Assembly: GCF_001895025.1 (NCBI RefSeq)
Contig: NZ_BCXI01000037.1
Coordinates: 1 to 64,000 of the forward strand
From: Rhodococcus zopfii NBRC 100606 = JCM 9919
Lineage (GTDB): Bacteria; Actinomycetota; Actinomycetes; Mycobacteriales; Mycobacteriaceae
Direction of reading: 5' to 3'
DNA: 64,000 nucleotides
Shown here: positions 50,229 to 59,400 of the stretch, one piece after another
How positions within the stretch are numbered: the first letter of the stretch is position 1
Layout: every line of letters starts with the position of its first letter
Made by a program: the position numbers and the translations under genes
The notes under the pieces: model-generated
What the model saw: only the letters and a program-made list of their open reading frames with translations
What the model was told of the DNA's origin: nothing
Database searches by the model: none

Positions 50229-51272
50229 ATGCGAATCGGAACGATGATCACCTACAGCGGCGGGTTCGCCGAGACGGTCGCCGAGGTCGCCGATCTCGAA
50301 CGCGCCGGCCTCGACATCATCTTCATGGCCGAGGCCTACTCGTTCGACGCCGTCAGCCAGCTCGGCTACCTTGCCGCGAAGACGACGCGCGTGCAGCTCG
50401 CGTCCGGGATCTTCCAGATCTACACACGCACCCCGTCGCTGATGGCGATGACCGCCGCCGGCCTCGATTACGTGTCCGACGGCCGATTCGTGCTCGGCAT
50501 CGGGGCGTCCGGACCGCAGGTGATCGAAGGTTTCCACGGCGTGCCGTACAACGCGCCGCTCGGACGCACCCGCGAACTCGTCGACATCTGCCGGCAGGTG
50601 TGGCGCCGGGAACCGGTGCGTCACGACGGCAAGTACTACCAGATCCCGCTGCCCCCGGAGAAGGGCACGGGACTCGGCAAGCCGCTCAAGATCATCAATC
50701 ATCCGATACGCGAACGCATCCCGATCGTCATCGCCGCACTCGGACCGAAGAACGTTGCCCTCACCGCCGAGATCGCCGAGGGCTGGCAGCCGGTGTTCTA
50801 CAACCCGGAACGCGCGAACGACGTGTGGGGCGAGGCGCTCGCCAAGGGTAAGGTCGCGCGCGATCCTGCTCTCGGCGACCTCGAGATCTACGCAAGCCCC
50901 GCGCTTGCGATCGGCGACGACGTCGATCACCTGCTCGACCTGGTCAAACCCACCCTCGCGCTGTACATCGGGGGCATGGGCGCCCGCGGCAAGAACTTCT
51001 ACAACGACCTCGCCTGTCGATACGGGTACGAGGCCGACGCAAAGGTCATCCAGGACCTGTACCTGGACGGGAAGAAGGACCAAGCCGCCGCGGCGGTGCC
51101 GGACGAGTTGGTGCGGGCGATCTCGTTGATCGGACCGGAGGGCTACGTGCGCGAGCGGGTCGCCGCGTTCGCGGAGTCCGGCGCGACGACCTTGAACGTC
51201 AAGTTCCTCGCCCCCGATTCGGCGGGACGTATCGAGCAGCTCGAGAAGCTTCGCGCCATCGTCGACGCGTGA
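50229..51272 (+). CDS. LLM-class F420-dependent oxidoreductase
   Basis: A 347-residue TIM-barrel protein of the luciferase-like monooxygenase family, with FMAEAYSFDAVSQLGYLAAKT, the FMN/F420 strand LASGIFQIYTRTPSLMAMTA, and RFVLGIGASGPQVIEGFHGVPY. Actinobacterial members usually use coenzyme F420 for hydride transfer. The substrate is unknown. GGGAG lies 8 nt before ATG 50229. It is divergent from rph, without evidence of a shared pathway. Confidence 0.88.
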   Translation: MRIGTMITYSGGFAETVAEVADLERAGLDIIFMAEAYSFDAVSQLGYLAAKTTRVQLASGIFQIYTRTPSLMAMTAAGLDYVSDGRFVLGIGASGPQVIEGFHGVPYNAPLGRTRELVDICRQVWRREPVRHDGKYYQIPLPPEKGTGLGKPLKIINHPIRERIPIVIAALGPKNVALTAEIAEGWQPVFYNPERANDVWGEALAKGKVARDPALGDLEIYASPALAIGDDVDHLLDLVKPTLALYIGGMGARGKNFYNDLACRYGYEADAKVIQDLYLDGKKDQAAAAVPDELVRAISLIGPEGYVRERVAAFAESGATTLNVKFLAPDSAGRIEQLEKLRAIVDA

Positions 51273-51440
51273 CACCGAAGGCCTGTCGGGTGCACAGGTG
51301 TTGTCGCGTTGTGTGTGAATCCTCGACGACAACTGCGCACTCGAGCTGGGCGTGCCGGTAACGGCAGGATCGCTAAGTTCGATCTGAGCGGGGAGGCGCA
51401 CAGCACGCATGCGTGCCCTCGGACCGGTGAAGGAGTGCAC

Positions 51441-52160
51441 GTGAAGGCCTACCTGAGGGTGCTCGCAGGGATGTTCGCGGGCATCACATTGTGGCTGGCT
51501 TTCGTGGAGCTGATCCACGGAAAGTTCTCGCCCGCCTTCATCCAGCTCGTGTTCGCCGCAGGACTTGCGTATCTCGCTGTCGGCAAACCTCTTCGGGACT
51601 ATCGGGCGCGGAAGCGGACCGAATACGCGGGCCTGGCCGCCCGCGCGGAGGCCGGACACCGTGCATACCTGGCCGGGGACCCGGCCGCCTTCGCGCCGCC
51701 GCCCCCGACACCGCAGTCACCGAAGATCCGCAGAGGCGTCGTGATCGCGGCGCTCATCGCCGCAGCGTTCGTGATCTTCGGGATCATCTCCGACATCTCC
51801 GACGGACTCGACCCCCCGTCGGACGACGACGCCACGACCACCGCACCCACTACACCGCCGGAGACCTCGGGTCCTGTGCCCTCGACGAACTCCGTGGCGG
51901 CCACGACGAACCCGCCCCGTCCATCGGCGATGGCAGTCATACCGAACGTCGTGTGCATGAATCTTCAAGATGCACAGGACACGATCCAGGCGGCCGGCGT
52001 GTTCTATTCGAAAAGCGTCGACGCGACCGGTGCGGGCCGCGCCCAGGTGTGGGACCGGAACTGGATCGTCGTCGAACAGACCCCAGCGGCCGGTGTCGAC
52101 ATCGACGAGGGAGATGTAATCCTGTCGGTCGTCAAGGAGGACGAGCCCCATGGTTGCTGA
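51441..52160 (+). CDS. Membrane protein with C-terminal PASTA-like domain
   Basis: The 239-residue protein has two hydrophobic segments near residues 5-45, a cytosolic loop, a third membrane segment near residues 98-118, a Thr/Pro-rich linker (about 125-170) and a C-terminal PASTA-like domain (VVCMNLQDAQDTIQAAGV...VVEQTPAAGVDIDEGD). PASTA domains outside the cell bind muropeptides or beta-lactam-like groups in other proteins. No kinase domain is present. GTG 51441 has AAGGAG upstream. It overlaps the next gene by 11 bp. Confidence 0.72.
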   Translation: MKAYLRVLAGMFAGITLWLAFVELIHGKFSPAFIQLVFAAGLAYLAVGKPLRDYRARKRTEYAGLAARAEAGHRAYLAGDPAAFAPPPPTPQSPKIRRGVVIAALIAAAFVIFGIISDISDGLDPPSDDDATTTAPTTPPETSGPVPSTNSVAATTNPPRPSAMAVIPNVVCMNLQDAQDTIQAAGVFYSKSVDATGAGRAQVWDRNWIVVEQTPAAGVDIDEGDVILSVVKEDEPHGC

Positions 52161-52590
52161 CTCCGGGCGCACCTCGGCCGGGCGGGTCTCGCCGGACGAC
52201 ATCCCGTTCCGTGACGCGCTTGCCGGCTTGACTGCGGACGACTGGGCCGAGCTGCGCGCGCTGGTCTCGACGATCGATGACCACCAGGCACCGTACGGCG
52301 AGTCCGACGGATCGCCGTTCGGAGGCCCCGTCGTCACCGAGATGATGCGTTTCGTCGATGATCGCGGTCTGATCGTTTCGTTCGATTGGCCTGCTTGGGA
52401 AGGGAAGTCGATCGTCGAACGAGTTGATTCGGCTGCGCTCGCCGGTGCATCCGCGGAGGACTGTCTGCGGACCCTGACTGTTCTTTCTCGCGCCGACCGA
52501 TTTGCTCTCGGCACTCTCGTCGAGGCATTCGACCGGGGACTGGTCCGGACGTTGCTGCATCGCCTGCTCGAGACCACCGGCAACGCGTAG
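52150..52590 (+). CDS. Small cytosolic protein, DUF6508-like
   Basis: A 146-residue protein with no signal or membrane segment. It has a helical pattern (DDWAELRALVSTIDDHQ, FVDDRGLIVSFDWPAWEGK, LTVLSRADRFALGTLVEAFDRGLVRTLLHRL) that I associate with the DUF6508 family of unknown function. It starts 11 bp before the end of the PASTA-like gene and is probably co-expressed. Confidence 0.68.
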   Translation: MVADSGRTSAGRVSPDDIPFRDALAGLTADDWAELRALVSTIDDHQAPYGESDGSPFGGPVVTEMMRFVDDRGLIVSFDWPAWEGKSIVERVDSAALAGASAEDCLRTLTVLSRADRFALGTLVEAFDRGLVRTLLHRLLETTGNA

Positions 52591-53482
52591 GAAGCGGACG
52601 CCCTGCGGGCGACTGCCTCGACCGAGCGGAGACCCTGCGGGTCCCTGAGTCTGCTCGGGCCCCTTCCCCAACGCTGCCCGGTCGACATACCCCGATAGAC
52701 CGTCTCGGCCAGCACTTCTGGCCCCACGTCGTGTGGTGACGTGTGGCTTCGGCTGGACCCGGTCGTTCGTGTCAACCCGTGCGATCGGGTGCTCCGCCAC
52801 CAGCTGCGGAGACTGAAGGTACTGGTGCCCTGTCGGTTTCGGGGGTTCGGCTCCATGGCCGAAGACCCGCAGCGGCGATGCGCTGACGTCGGACTACGGG
52901 AGCGTAGCGACGGACACGTCATGCCTCGGCTACCGGAACGGCCCTCGTGCATTTCCGTGCAGAAGAAACGCCTGTGGCCCCTCGACCGGTGGGGTCGAAG
53001 GGTAGAAGAGTCAGGACGTCGACAGGGGATCGAGCGGAGTCGCTCGTCGATTCACGCCGCGGTCGGGCGCGTGGATAGAATCCAGCCTACGGTGCATGAC
53101 AGCCTCGCTTCTGTCTTGTGCCCAGACCCCGGATCGGTGTTGGCGCACCGGCCGGGGTCGACCTGTTTTCAGGTGATCTTGGGATGGTGCCACGCGCGGT
53201 CGGGGCGGTCAACTCGAACGGCTGTTCTATGAGTGTCGGCGTGTCGCGGTCGGAGTGCCGGCGTGGAAGTTCGGCGACGCCCCCGCCCGAGCGAATGTAC
53301 CGCTCGTCTCCTTGGATCGACGGAATGTACCGTTCGCTCGGAAACGTTGCGCCCGCAAGGCAAATAATCGCGTCGGCCGCACCATATCGGAGATGCAAGT
53401 TGCGGGGTTCGCCGTCGACCCGCCGCTCCCGCGAATCGGAGCGTGCGCTGCGTGCACCTGGTGCGATTCCGACCGTTCACAG
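52591..53482. other. Long intergenic stretch with a direct repeat
   Basis: Almost 900 bp without a convincing gene; open frames here have poor codon bias. The 14-mer GAATGTACCGYTCG occurs at 53293-53306 and 53323-53336, 30 bp apart, about 150-190 bp upstream of the toxin-antitoxin operator. It may hold decayed sequence, as the surroundings are a defence island. No tRNA, transposase or att-like site was found. Confidence 0.5.
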
Positions 53483-53503
53483 CGATAACAGAAATTGTTA
53501 TCG
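53483..53503. promoter_or_regulatory. Operator of the MntA/HepT toxin-antitoxin pair
   Basis: CGATAACA (53483-53490) and TGTTATCG (53496-53503) are perfect 8-bp arms around a 5-bp AT-rich centre, ending 9 bp before the antitoxin GTG. This is the expected place for autoregulation by the HTH part of the antitoxin. Confidence 0.75.
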
Positions 53504-53511
53504 TGGTCCTT

Positions 53512-53970
53512 GTGGCGGCAACATTCGGTGAATTCGTTCGGTTGCGCAGAGCGCTTCTAGGGTTGTCCCAACGCGCCCTCGCCGACCGAGCCGGTGTCAA
53601 GCAACCTCTCATCGCTGCCATCGAAACGGGGCGCCGTGAACCGTCCGAATCTGCCCGATCCGCGTTGACCACGGCCTTGGCGATGCGTCCGTCGGTTGCA
53701 TTGGCTGCGCGTCGAGACGAGGTGAGGGAGTGCTTTGCCCGAGCAGGACTTCCCGCGCCGCAGATCTTCGGATCGGTCGCACGCGAAGATGACGACACGA
53801 CGTCCGACCTCGACCTCATCGTCGAGTTCACCGATAACCACGACATCGTGGATCTCTTGGTGCTGCAGCAGGAACTCGAGGATCTGCTGACGGTTCGCGT
53901 GGACATCGTGGACGGCCGGTCGCGCGGGTCTGCTGCAGCGGCCGCGCGGGCAGAAGCGGTCGCGTTGTGA
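53512..53970 (+). CDS. Antitoxin: XRE-type HTH fused to an MntA-type nucleotidyltransferase
   Basis: A 152-residue protein. Residues 5-60 are an XRE helix-turn-helix (FVRLRRALLGLSQRALADRAGVKQPLIAAIETGRREPS). Residues 80-152 are a minimal nucleotidyltransferase with GSVARED (87-93), Asp99 and Asp101 in TSDLDLIVEF and a third Asp near 131. MntA antitoxins silence HepT by AMPylating a tyrosine of the HEPN toxin. GTG 53512 is the best start; other in-frame GTGs upstream run into the operator. No Shine-Dalgarno is visible, so the mRNA may be leaderless. The stop overlaps the hepT start (GTGA). Confidence 0.83.
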   Translation: MAATFGEFVRLRRALLGLSQRALADRAGVKQPLIAAIETGRREPSESARSALTTALAMRPSVALAARRDEVRECFARAGLPAPQIFGSVAREDDDTTSDLDLIVEFTDNHDIVDLLVLQQELEDLLTVRVDIVDGRSRGSAAAAARAEAVAL

Positions 53971-54311
53971 CCGAAGATGATCGGGGTCGTCGGCTCCTCC
54001 GAGATCTCGAGGGCTTCGTCGCCGATGCCTCCTATACGGTCGGCCTCGGTTTGGATGCCTACCTCGAGGAGGGTGGAGCCGGCCGAGTTCTCAGGAACAA
54101 CGGCCGTCACATCCTCGTTCAGGTGGCCACGGTTGTCGAGAAGCTTCCGGTCGCGTTCAAAGAGGCTCACCCCCAGATCGATTGGGTTGCGATCGGGTGG
54201 ATGAGAAACCTGATCGCCCACCACTACGACAAGGTGAACGATCGGCTTGTCTTCACCACCCTGGCAACCCGCATCCCAGAGCTTGCCCGTGACCTCGAGT
54301 TGGGTGAGTGA
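53967..54311 (+). CDS. hepT: HepT-like HEPN-domain toxin
   Basis: The 114-residue protein is an all-helical HEPN ribonuclease with the motif R-x4-H-x-Y, Arg80, His85 and Tyr87 in MRNLIAHHYDKV. In HepT/MntA systems this protein cleaves RNA (tRNA ends in some cases) and the partner modifies the motif tyrosine. It starts with GTG inside the antitoxin stop. Length is normal for the family. Confidence 0.87.
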   Translation: MTEDDRGRRLLRDLEGFVADASYTVGLGLDAYLEEGGAGRVLRNNGRHILVQVATVVEKLPVAFKEAHPQIDWVAIGWMRNLIAHHYDKVNDRLVFTTLATRIPELARDLELGE

Positions 54312-54359
54312 CCGAAGTCGTAGCGGGAGTCTTCGCGATGAGGGTGCGGACGACGTTTA

Positions 54360-54962
54360 CTACGGTGCCCCGAACCCGTACGTGAACTCCTCCGTCGACC
54401 AGTTCATCGTCGCGTGGTACTTGTAACCGCGCATGCGTCCGTCGCCGATGTCCTCGGTGGCGACGAAACATTCGAAGACCGTGGTCGTTTCGGTGAGGTT
54501 GTCGGTCGAGCCTCCGTTGGTGGGGGAGCACGACACGTTCAGCACCGGTCCGTCGTACATGCCGTTGTTCACATGCTCGTTCGCCATCGTTTCGATGCTC
54601 GATTCGATCTGGGCGACACTCAACTGCCGCGAGAGGCGTTCGGCGGCAGCGCGCTTCTCCTGTTCGGCCTTCTCCGCGGCCACGCGTTCGGCCTCCCTGT
54701 TCGCGGCCTCCTCCGCGGCGGCGACCTGCGCTGCGACCTGCGCGTCATGGTTGACCTTCCACGCCACCGTCCCACCCGCCGCGCCGACCGCGAGGACGAC
54801 AAGGCCGATGATGATCGGCTTCTTCGGAATCCGCCGCGTGGGTTTGTTCGACGACGCGTCGGGGGCGGGCAGGTCGAGCCACTCGGATCCGTTCCAGAAA
54901 CGCTGTCCACCATCGGGGTTCGGATACCATCCGGCGGGAGCGGGAGTTTTGTCGTCGGTCAT
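54360..54962 (-). CDS. DUF2510 membrane protein
   Basis: The 200-residue protein starts with a DUF2510 motif (APAGWYPNPDGGQRFWNGSEWLD), has one membrane helix near residues 50-68, and then an Ala/Glu-rich coiled coil (about 70-115). A C-terminal soluble domain has two cysteines, CSPTNGG and ECFVATED. The topology suggests a cytoplasmic DUF2510 tag and an extracytoplasmic C-terminal domain. The function is unknown. AGGAAA precedes the ATG. Confidence 0.78.
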   Translation of the reverse strand: MTDDKTPAPAGWYPNPDGGQRFWNGSEWLDLPAPDASSNKPTRRIPKKPIIIGLVVLAVGAAGGTVAWKVNHDAQVAAQVAAAEEAANREAERVAAEKAEQEKRAAAERLSRQLSVAQIESSIETMANEHVNNGMYDGPVLNVSCSPTNGGSTDNLTETTTVFECFVATEDIGDGRMRGYKYHATMNWSTEEFTYGFGAP

Positions 54963-55098
54963 TGTCGGATTTCCTTTCGGGAGGCGATGGGGTGTGGTGT
55001 CTCCGTTGGGCGGTGGGAACGGCCGAAAGGAGACACGGGACGGTGACGCCTCCCGGTGCGCCCGACCCCTCTCGGGCGCACCGGTGGCTACGGGTGAC

Positions 55099-55767
55099 CT
55101 ACCGCAGGGAGACGGTCACGCCACCCGAGAACATGGAGTCGTGCAGTTCGATTGCGTCCGGCACCGCGCCGGCGGGCATGTCGAACACAACCGGCATCGT
55201 GACGGTGTTGCCCGGGTTGATCTCGTCCCAGAACGCGACGTCCGTGTCGAGGTTCAACGCCGCCGACGTGTCGGGGCTGAACTCGCGTCCCTGCGCGTCG
55301 ATCAGCTTCTGATCGCTCGGGCTCAGGCCCTTCGGTGCGTCGGAGATGTTGGTGACCGTCATCGTGACGATCACGAACCGTCCCTGCGCCTCCTCGGCAA
55401 GGAACGGATTGTCGCCCAGCGACGCCAGGCCCGCCTCCACGCCGGTGACGACGAACTCGAACTTGCCGTCACGGACCGGGGTGTTCATCGCGGCGGCCGT
55501 ATCCTCCTGCACGGGCGCGGCAGCCGGCGAATCCGCCGCTCGGGCCGGGCTGTCCGACCCCGACGGCTTGTCATCCCCGCCGCCGGCCACGGACGCGACG
55601 ACGAAGACCGCGACGATGCCGCCGACGATCCACGGCCACTTCCGCTTCTTCTTCGGCTGCGGTGCCGGCGGGTATCCGGCGGAAGGCTGCCACCCGCCCG
55701 GCTGCTGGGGCGCGTAGTTCGGGTTCGGGGGCTGGATACGCGGATCGGGCTGATGGGGAGTGGTCAT
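55099..55767 (-). CDS. DUF4352-domain membrane-anchored protein
   Basis: A 222-residue protein. The N-terminus is Pro/Gln-rich (to about residue 37), followed by KKKRKWP, a membrane segment (about 46-62) and a Ser/Asp-rich linker. The extracytoplasmic immunoglobulin-like DUF4352 domain includes KFEFVVTGVEAGL, GRFVIVTMTVTNISD, and DEINPGNTVTMPVVFDMPAG. DUF4352 proteins are common surface lipoproteins or anchored proteins of unknown role. It follows a membrane protein gene in the same direction and could be co-expressed. Confidence 0.8.
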   Translation of the reverse strand: MTTPHQPDPRIQPPNPNYAPQQPGGWQPSAGYPPAPQPKKKRKWPWIVGGIVAVFVVASVAGGGDDKPSGSDSPARAADSPAAAPVQEDTAAAMNTPVRDGKFEFVVTGVEAGLASLGDNPFLAEEAQGRFVIVTMTVTNISDAPKGLSPSDQKLIDAQGREFSPDTSAALNLDTDVAFWDEINPGNTVTMPVVFDMPAGAVPDAIELHDSMFSGGVTVSLR

Positions 55768-55808
55768 GGCACAACTCGATTCTCGAGGAAGGGGGAGGGG
55801 AGTAGGGG

Positions 55809-56288
55809 TCAGCGGCCGAGAGTGAGATGCACTCCGGTTTCTGCATCGGTCTCGTCGAACGACACCGACCCGCGGTGGGTGATCTGCACGGCGTAGCCGG
55901 ACGCTCCGTGCGGGACGTCGGGCACCGCGAAGAAGAAGGTGCAGAAGTTGCCCTCGCGGACGCTGCGGGTGAGCAGCCCGGTACTGAGGACTGCTCCGTC
56001 CCTGTCGGAGACCGAGACGGAGGCACCGGGCGCGACGTCGTCGAATCCGCGGTCGCCCGCACATTCGAAACCCGGGACGGCACTGTCCGCCGCGCCACCG
56101 ATGACCGTGAGCGTGCCGTTCACCTCGAACACGCTGGTCGCGGGCAGCCGATCGGAAAGGAGGGAGCCGGTCGCGATCACTCCCGCGACGACCGTCGCGG
56201 CGCACACGCCCACCGAAAATCCGGGCCAGAACCGCCCGTCGGTCTGCGGAGCGAACTCGACGGGTGCCGGAGCGAACTGAGTGGTCAC
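55809..56288 (-). CDS. Single-pass membrane protein, unknown function
   Basis: A 159-residue protein with one hydrophobic segment near residues 20-45 and an extracytoplasmic beta-rich domain with two cysteines (GFECAGD and NFCTFFF). GTG 56288 is preceded by AGGAGG. The architecture parallels the adjacent DUF4352 and DUF2510 proteins: short cytoplasmic tail, one helix, small outer domain. No family is recognised. Confidence 0.7.
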   Translation of the reverse strand: MTTQFAPAPVEFAPQTDGRFWPGFSVGVCAATVVAGVIATGSLLSDRLPATSVFEVNGTLTVIGGAADSAVPGFECAGDRGFDDVAPGASVSVSDRDGAVLSTGLLTRSVREGNFCTFFFAVPDVPHGASGYAVQITHRGSVSFDETDAETGVHLTLGR

Positions 56289-56423
56289 GGCGACCTCCTG
56301 GGCTGGGAACGGAACGATTCGATCGTCGGTCCATGCCAGGTCGCAGGACAGTTCTCGGCCGATAATCCCGGTTATCGCCCGGTACCCTCGCCCCGGTGTT
56401 GCCGACCTTCTAAGTTGTTGTGC

Positions 56424-59400
56424 ATGGCAGACGTTCTGGATTTCACCGGACACCTCAGCGAATCGTCGTGGGAGCACATGGCCCTCGACACCCTCGGCGA
56501 GCTCGGCTGGCAGTACCTGCCCGGCAGCGTCATCGCCCCGGGCACCGGTGAACGCGCATCGTGGGACGACCTGCTCGTCCCCGCCCGGCTGCGCACGGCG
56601 ATCGCCACGCTCAATCCCGGACTGCCCGCTGCCACGGTCGACGAGGCCGTCGCGTTCATCGGCACCGCCACTTCCACGGACGCCATCGCCGAGAATCGGG
56701 TGATCCACACCTACCTCACCGAGGGCCTGCGGGCCGTGTCGTACGTCGACGACACCGGCGTCGAGATCACCCCGACCATCCGGCTCCTGTCGACCGATCC
56801 CGACGAGAACGACTGGTTCGTCGCGAGCCAGGTCACCGTGATCCGCGGCGACTACGAGCGCCGCTTCGACCTCGTGCTGTACCTCAACGGAATGCCGGTC
56901 GCCGTCGCTGAACTGAAGAACGCCGGCAGCGAATATGCCGGTCTCACCGACGCACACGCTCAGCTGCAGACCTACCTGCGTGAGTTCCCGCTCGCATTCC
57001 GGTACGCGGTGATCGGGCTCGTCTCCGACGGCATCAGCGCCTCCTACGGAACCCCGTTCACCCCCTTCGAGCACTACTCGCCGTGGAACGTCGACGACGA
57101 CGGCAAACCCGTCGAGTTCACCGGCGACAATCATCCGCTCGACGTCGCCCTGTTCGGATTGTTCAACCAGGAACGTTTCCTGCAACTACTCCGCAACTAC
57201 ACCGCGTTCGACGAGAGCGAAGACGGACTCGTCAAGCGAATCGCGAAGCCACACCAGTACTTCGCCGTGGCGAAAGCGGTCGGATCCACGGTGGTGGCGG
57301 TCGAATCCGAAGGCAAGGCCGGCGTCGTCTGGCACACGCAGGGTTCCGGCAAGTCCATGGAGATGGAGCTCTACGCCAACCAGGTGATCCGGCATCCCAA
57401 ACTCGCCAACCCGACGATCGTGGTGATCACCGACCGCAACGAACTCGACGGCCAGCTCTACGAAGCCTTTTCGCGATCCCGGCTGCTTCCCGAACATCCC
57501 CGGCAGATCCGCCGCCGCGAAGAACTGCGCAGCGAACTGTCGGGTCGTACCACCGGCGGCATCTACTTCACGACCCTGCAGAAATTCGGGAAGAGCCGCG
57601 AGGAACGTGAGACCGGCCGTAGCCATCCGCAGCTCTCGGACCGCCGCAACATCATCGTCATCGTCGACGAGGCCCACCGCAGCCACTACGACGACCTCGA
57701 CGGCTATGCCCGTCACCTGCGCGACGCGTTGCCGCACGCGACCCTCATCGCCTTCACCGGAACCCCGATCTCGTTCGAGGACCGCAACACCCAGGCCGTG
57801 TTCGGCGACTACATCGACGTCTACGACCTGACCCGCGCCGTCGAGGACGGCGCCACTGTGCCCGTGCACTTCGAAAGCCGGCTCGTGAAGGTCGCTTTCG
57901 CGGGTGAGGTCACCGAGGAACAGATCGACGCGTCCGCCGACGAAGTAACCGCGGGGCTCGACGACACCGAACGGGCCCGCATCGAGAAGTCCGTCGCCGT
58001 CATCAATGCGGTGTACGGGACGCCGGCGCGACTGCAGGCGCTCGCCGCGGACCTCGTCGCGCACTGGGAGAACCGCCGAACCGAGATGGCGAAGTTCGTC
58101 GGATCCGACGACAACCCGACCGCCCCCGGCAAGGCGATGATCGTGTGCGCGACCCGCGAGATCTGTGCCAACCTCTACCGTGAGATCGTGACGCTGCGGC
58201 CGGACTGGCACTCCGACGACATCTCCACCGGTCGCATCAAGGTTGTGTACTCCGGCGATGCATCCGACACCCCGCCGATCAGCAACCATGTCCGACGCGA
58301 CTCCGCGAATGCCGCGATCAAGAAGCGGCTCAAAAACATCGACGACGAACTCGAACTCGTGATCGTCAAGGACATGATGCTCACCGGGTTCGACGCGCCG
58401 CCGCTGCACACCCTCTACCTCGACCGGCCGCTCAAGGGTGCGCTGCTCATGCAGACCCTCGCGCGCGTGAACCGCACCTTCCGTGGCAAGCGCGACGGCC
58501 TGCTCGTCGCGTACGCGCCCGTCGCGGACAACCTCGCAGACGCGCTCGCCGAATACACCGCCTCGGACCGCACCACCAAACCGCTCGGCAGGCCGGTCGC
58601 CGAAGCCGTCGATACGGTCAAGAACACCCTCACGAAACTCGGAAACATGCTGCACGGGTGCGACTGGCAGGCGCACCGCAACGCCGTCGGGCAACGCGGC
58701 TGGCTCGACATCGTGTTCGCGACGGTCGCCTACCTACGAGATCCGAAGAATCCCGAGAACAAAGTCGAGGACGGTCGCGAGACCCTCGCCGCGCGATACC
58801 GCAAGCACGCGTCGCAGCTGTCGCGGGTGTGGGCGATCTGCAGCGGACACGAGGACGTGCGGTCCCTCGCCGGCGACGCCCGGTTCTTCGAGGAAGTCCG
58901 CGTGTACATGGCGAAGTTCGACGCCGCGGACCGGCAGGCGCGGGGCGTCGCGGTCCCCGAGGACGTCAAACGAGCACTGCGGGCGCTCATGGCCGCATCC
59001 GTCGAATCCGGTGAGGTGCTCGACATCTACGACGCGGCGGGCATGCCGAAGCCGTCCCTGGCCGATCTCAACGCCGACTTCCTCGAACGCACGCTGCAGG
59101 CGAAGAATCCGACGCTGGCAATCGAAGCGCTCCGCAAGCTGGTGGCCGAGGAGTCACGAAAGGTGGCCCGGCACAACCTGGTCCGCCAGCGGGCGTTTTC
59201 GCAGAAGCTGCAGGAACTGATGATCAAGTACACCAACAGCCAGCTCACCTCCGCGGAGGTGATCGCCGCGCTCGTCGAGGTCGCCAAGGAAGTGCAGGCC
59301 GAATCGCAGCGCGGGCAGCGGTTCGATCCGCCGCTCGGCGACCACGAGTTGTCGTTCTACGACGCCGTTGCCCAGAACGAGTCGGCGCTGCACGACATGG

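Noticed and set aside
52741-53232. 163-codon frame in the long intergenic stretch
   Set aside because: Arg-rich composition, no ribosome binding site and no recognisable domain.
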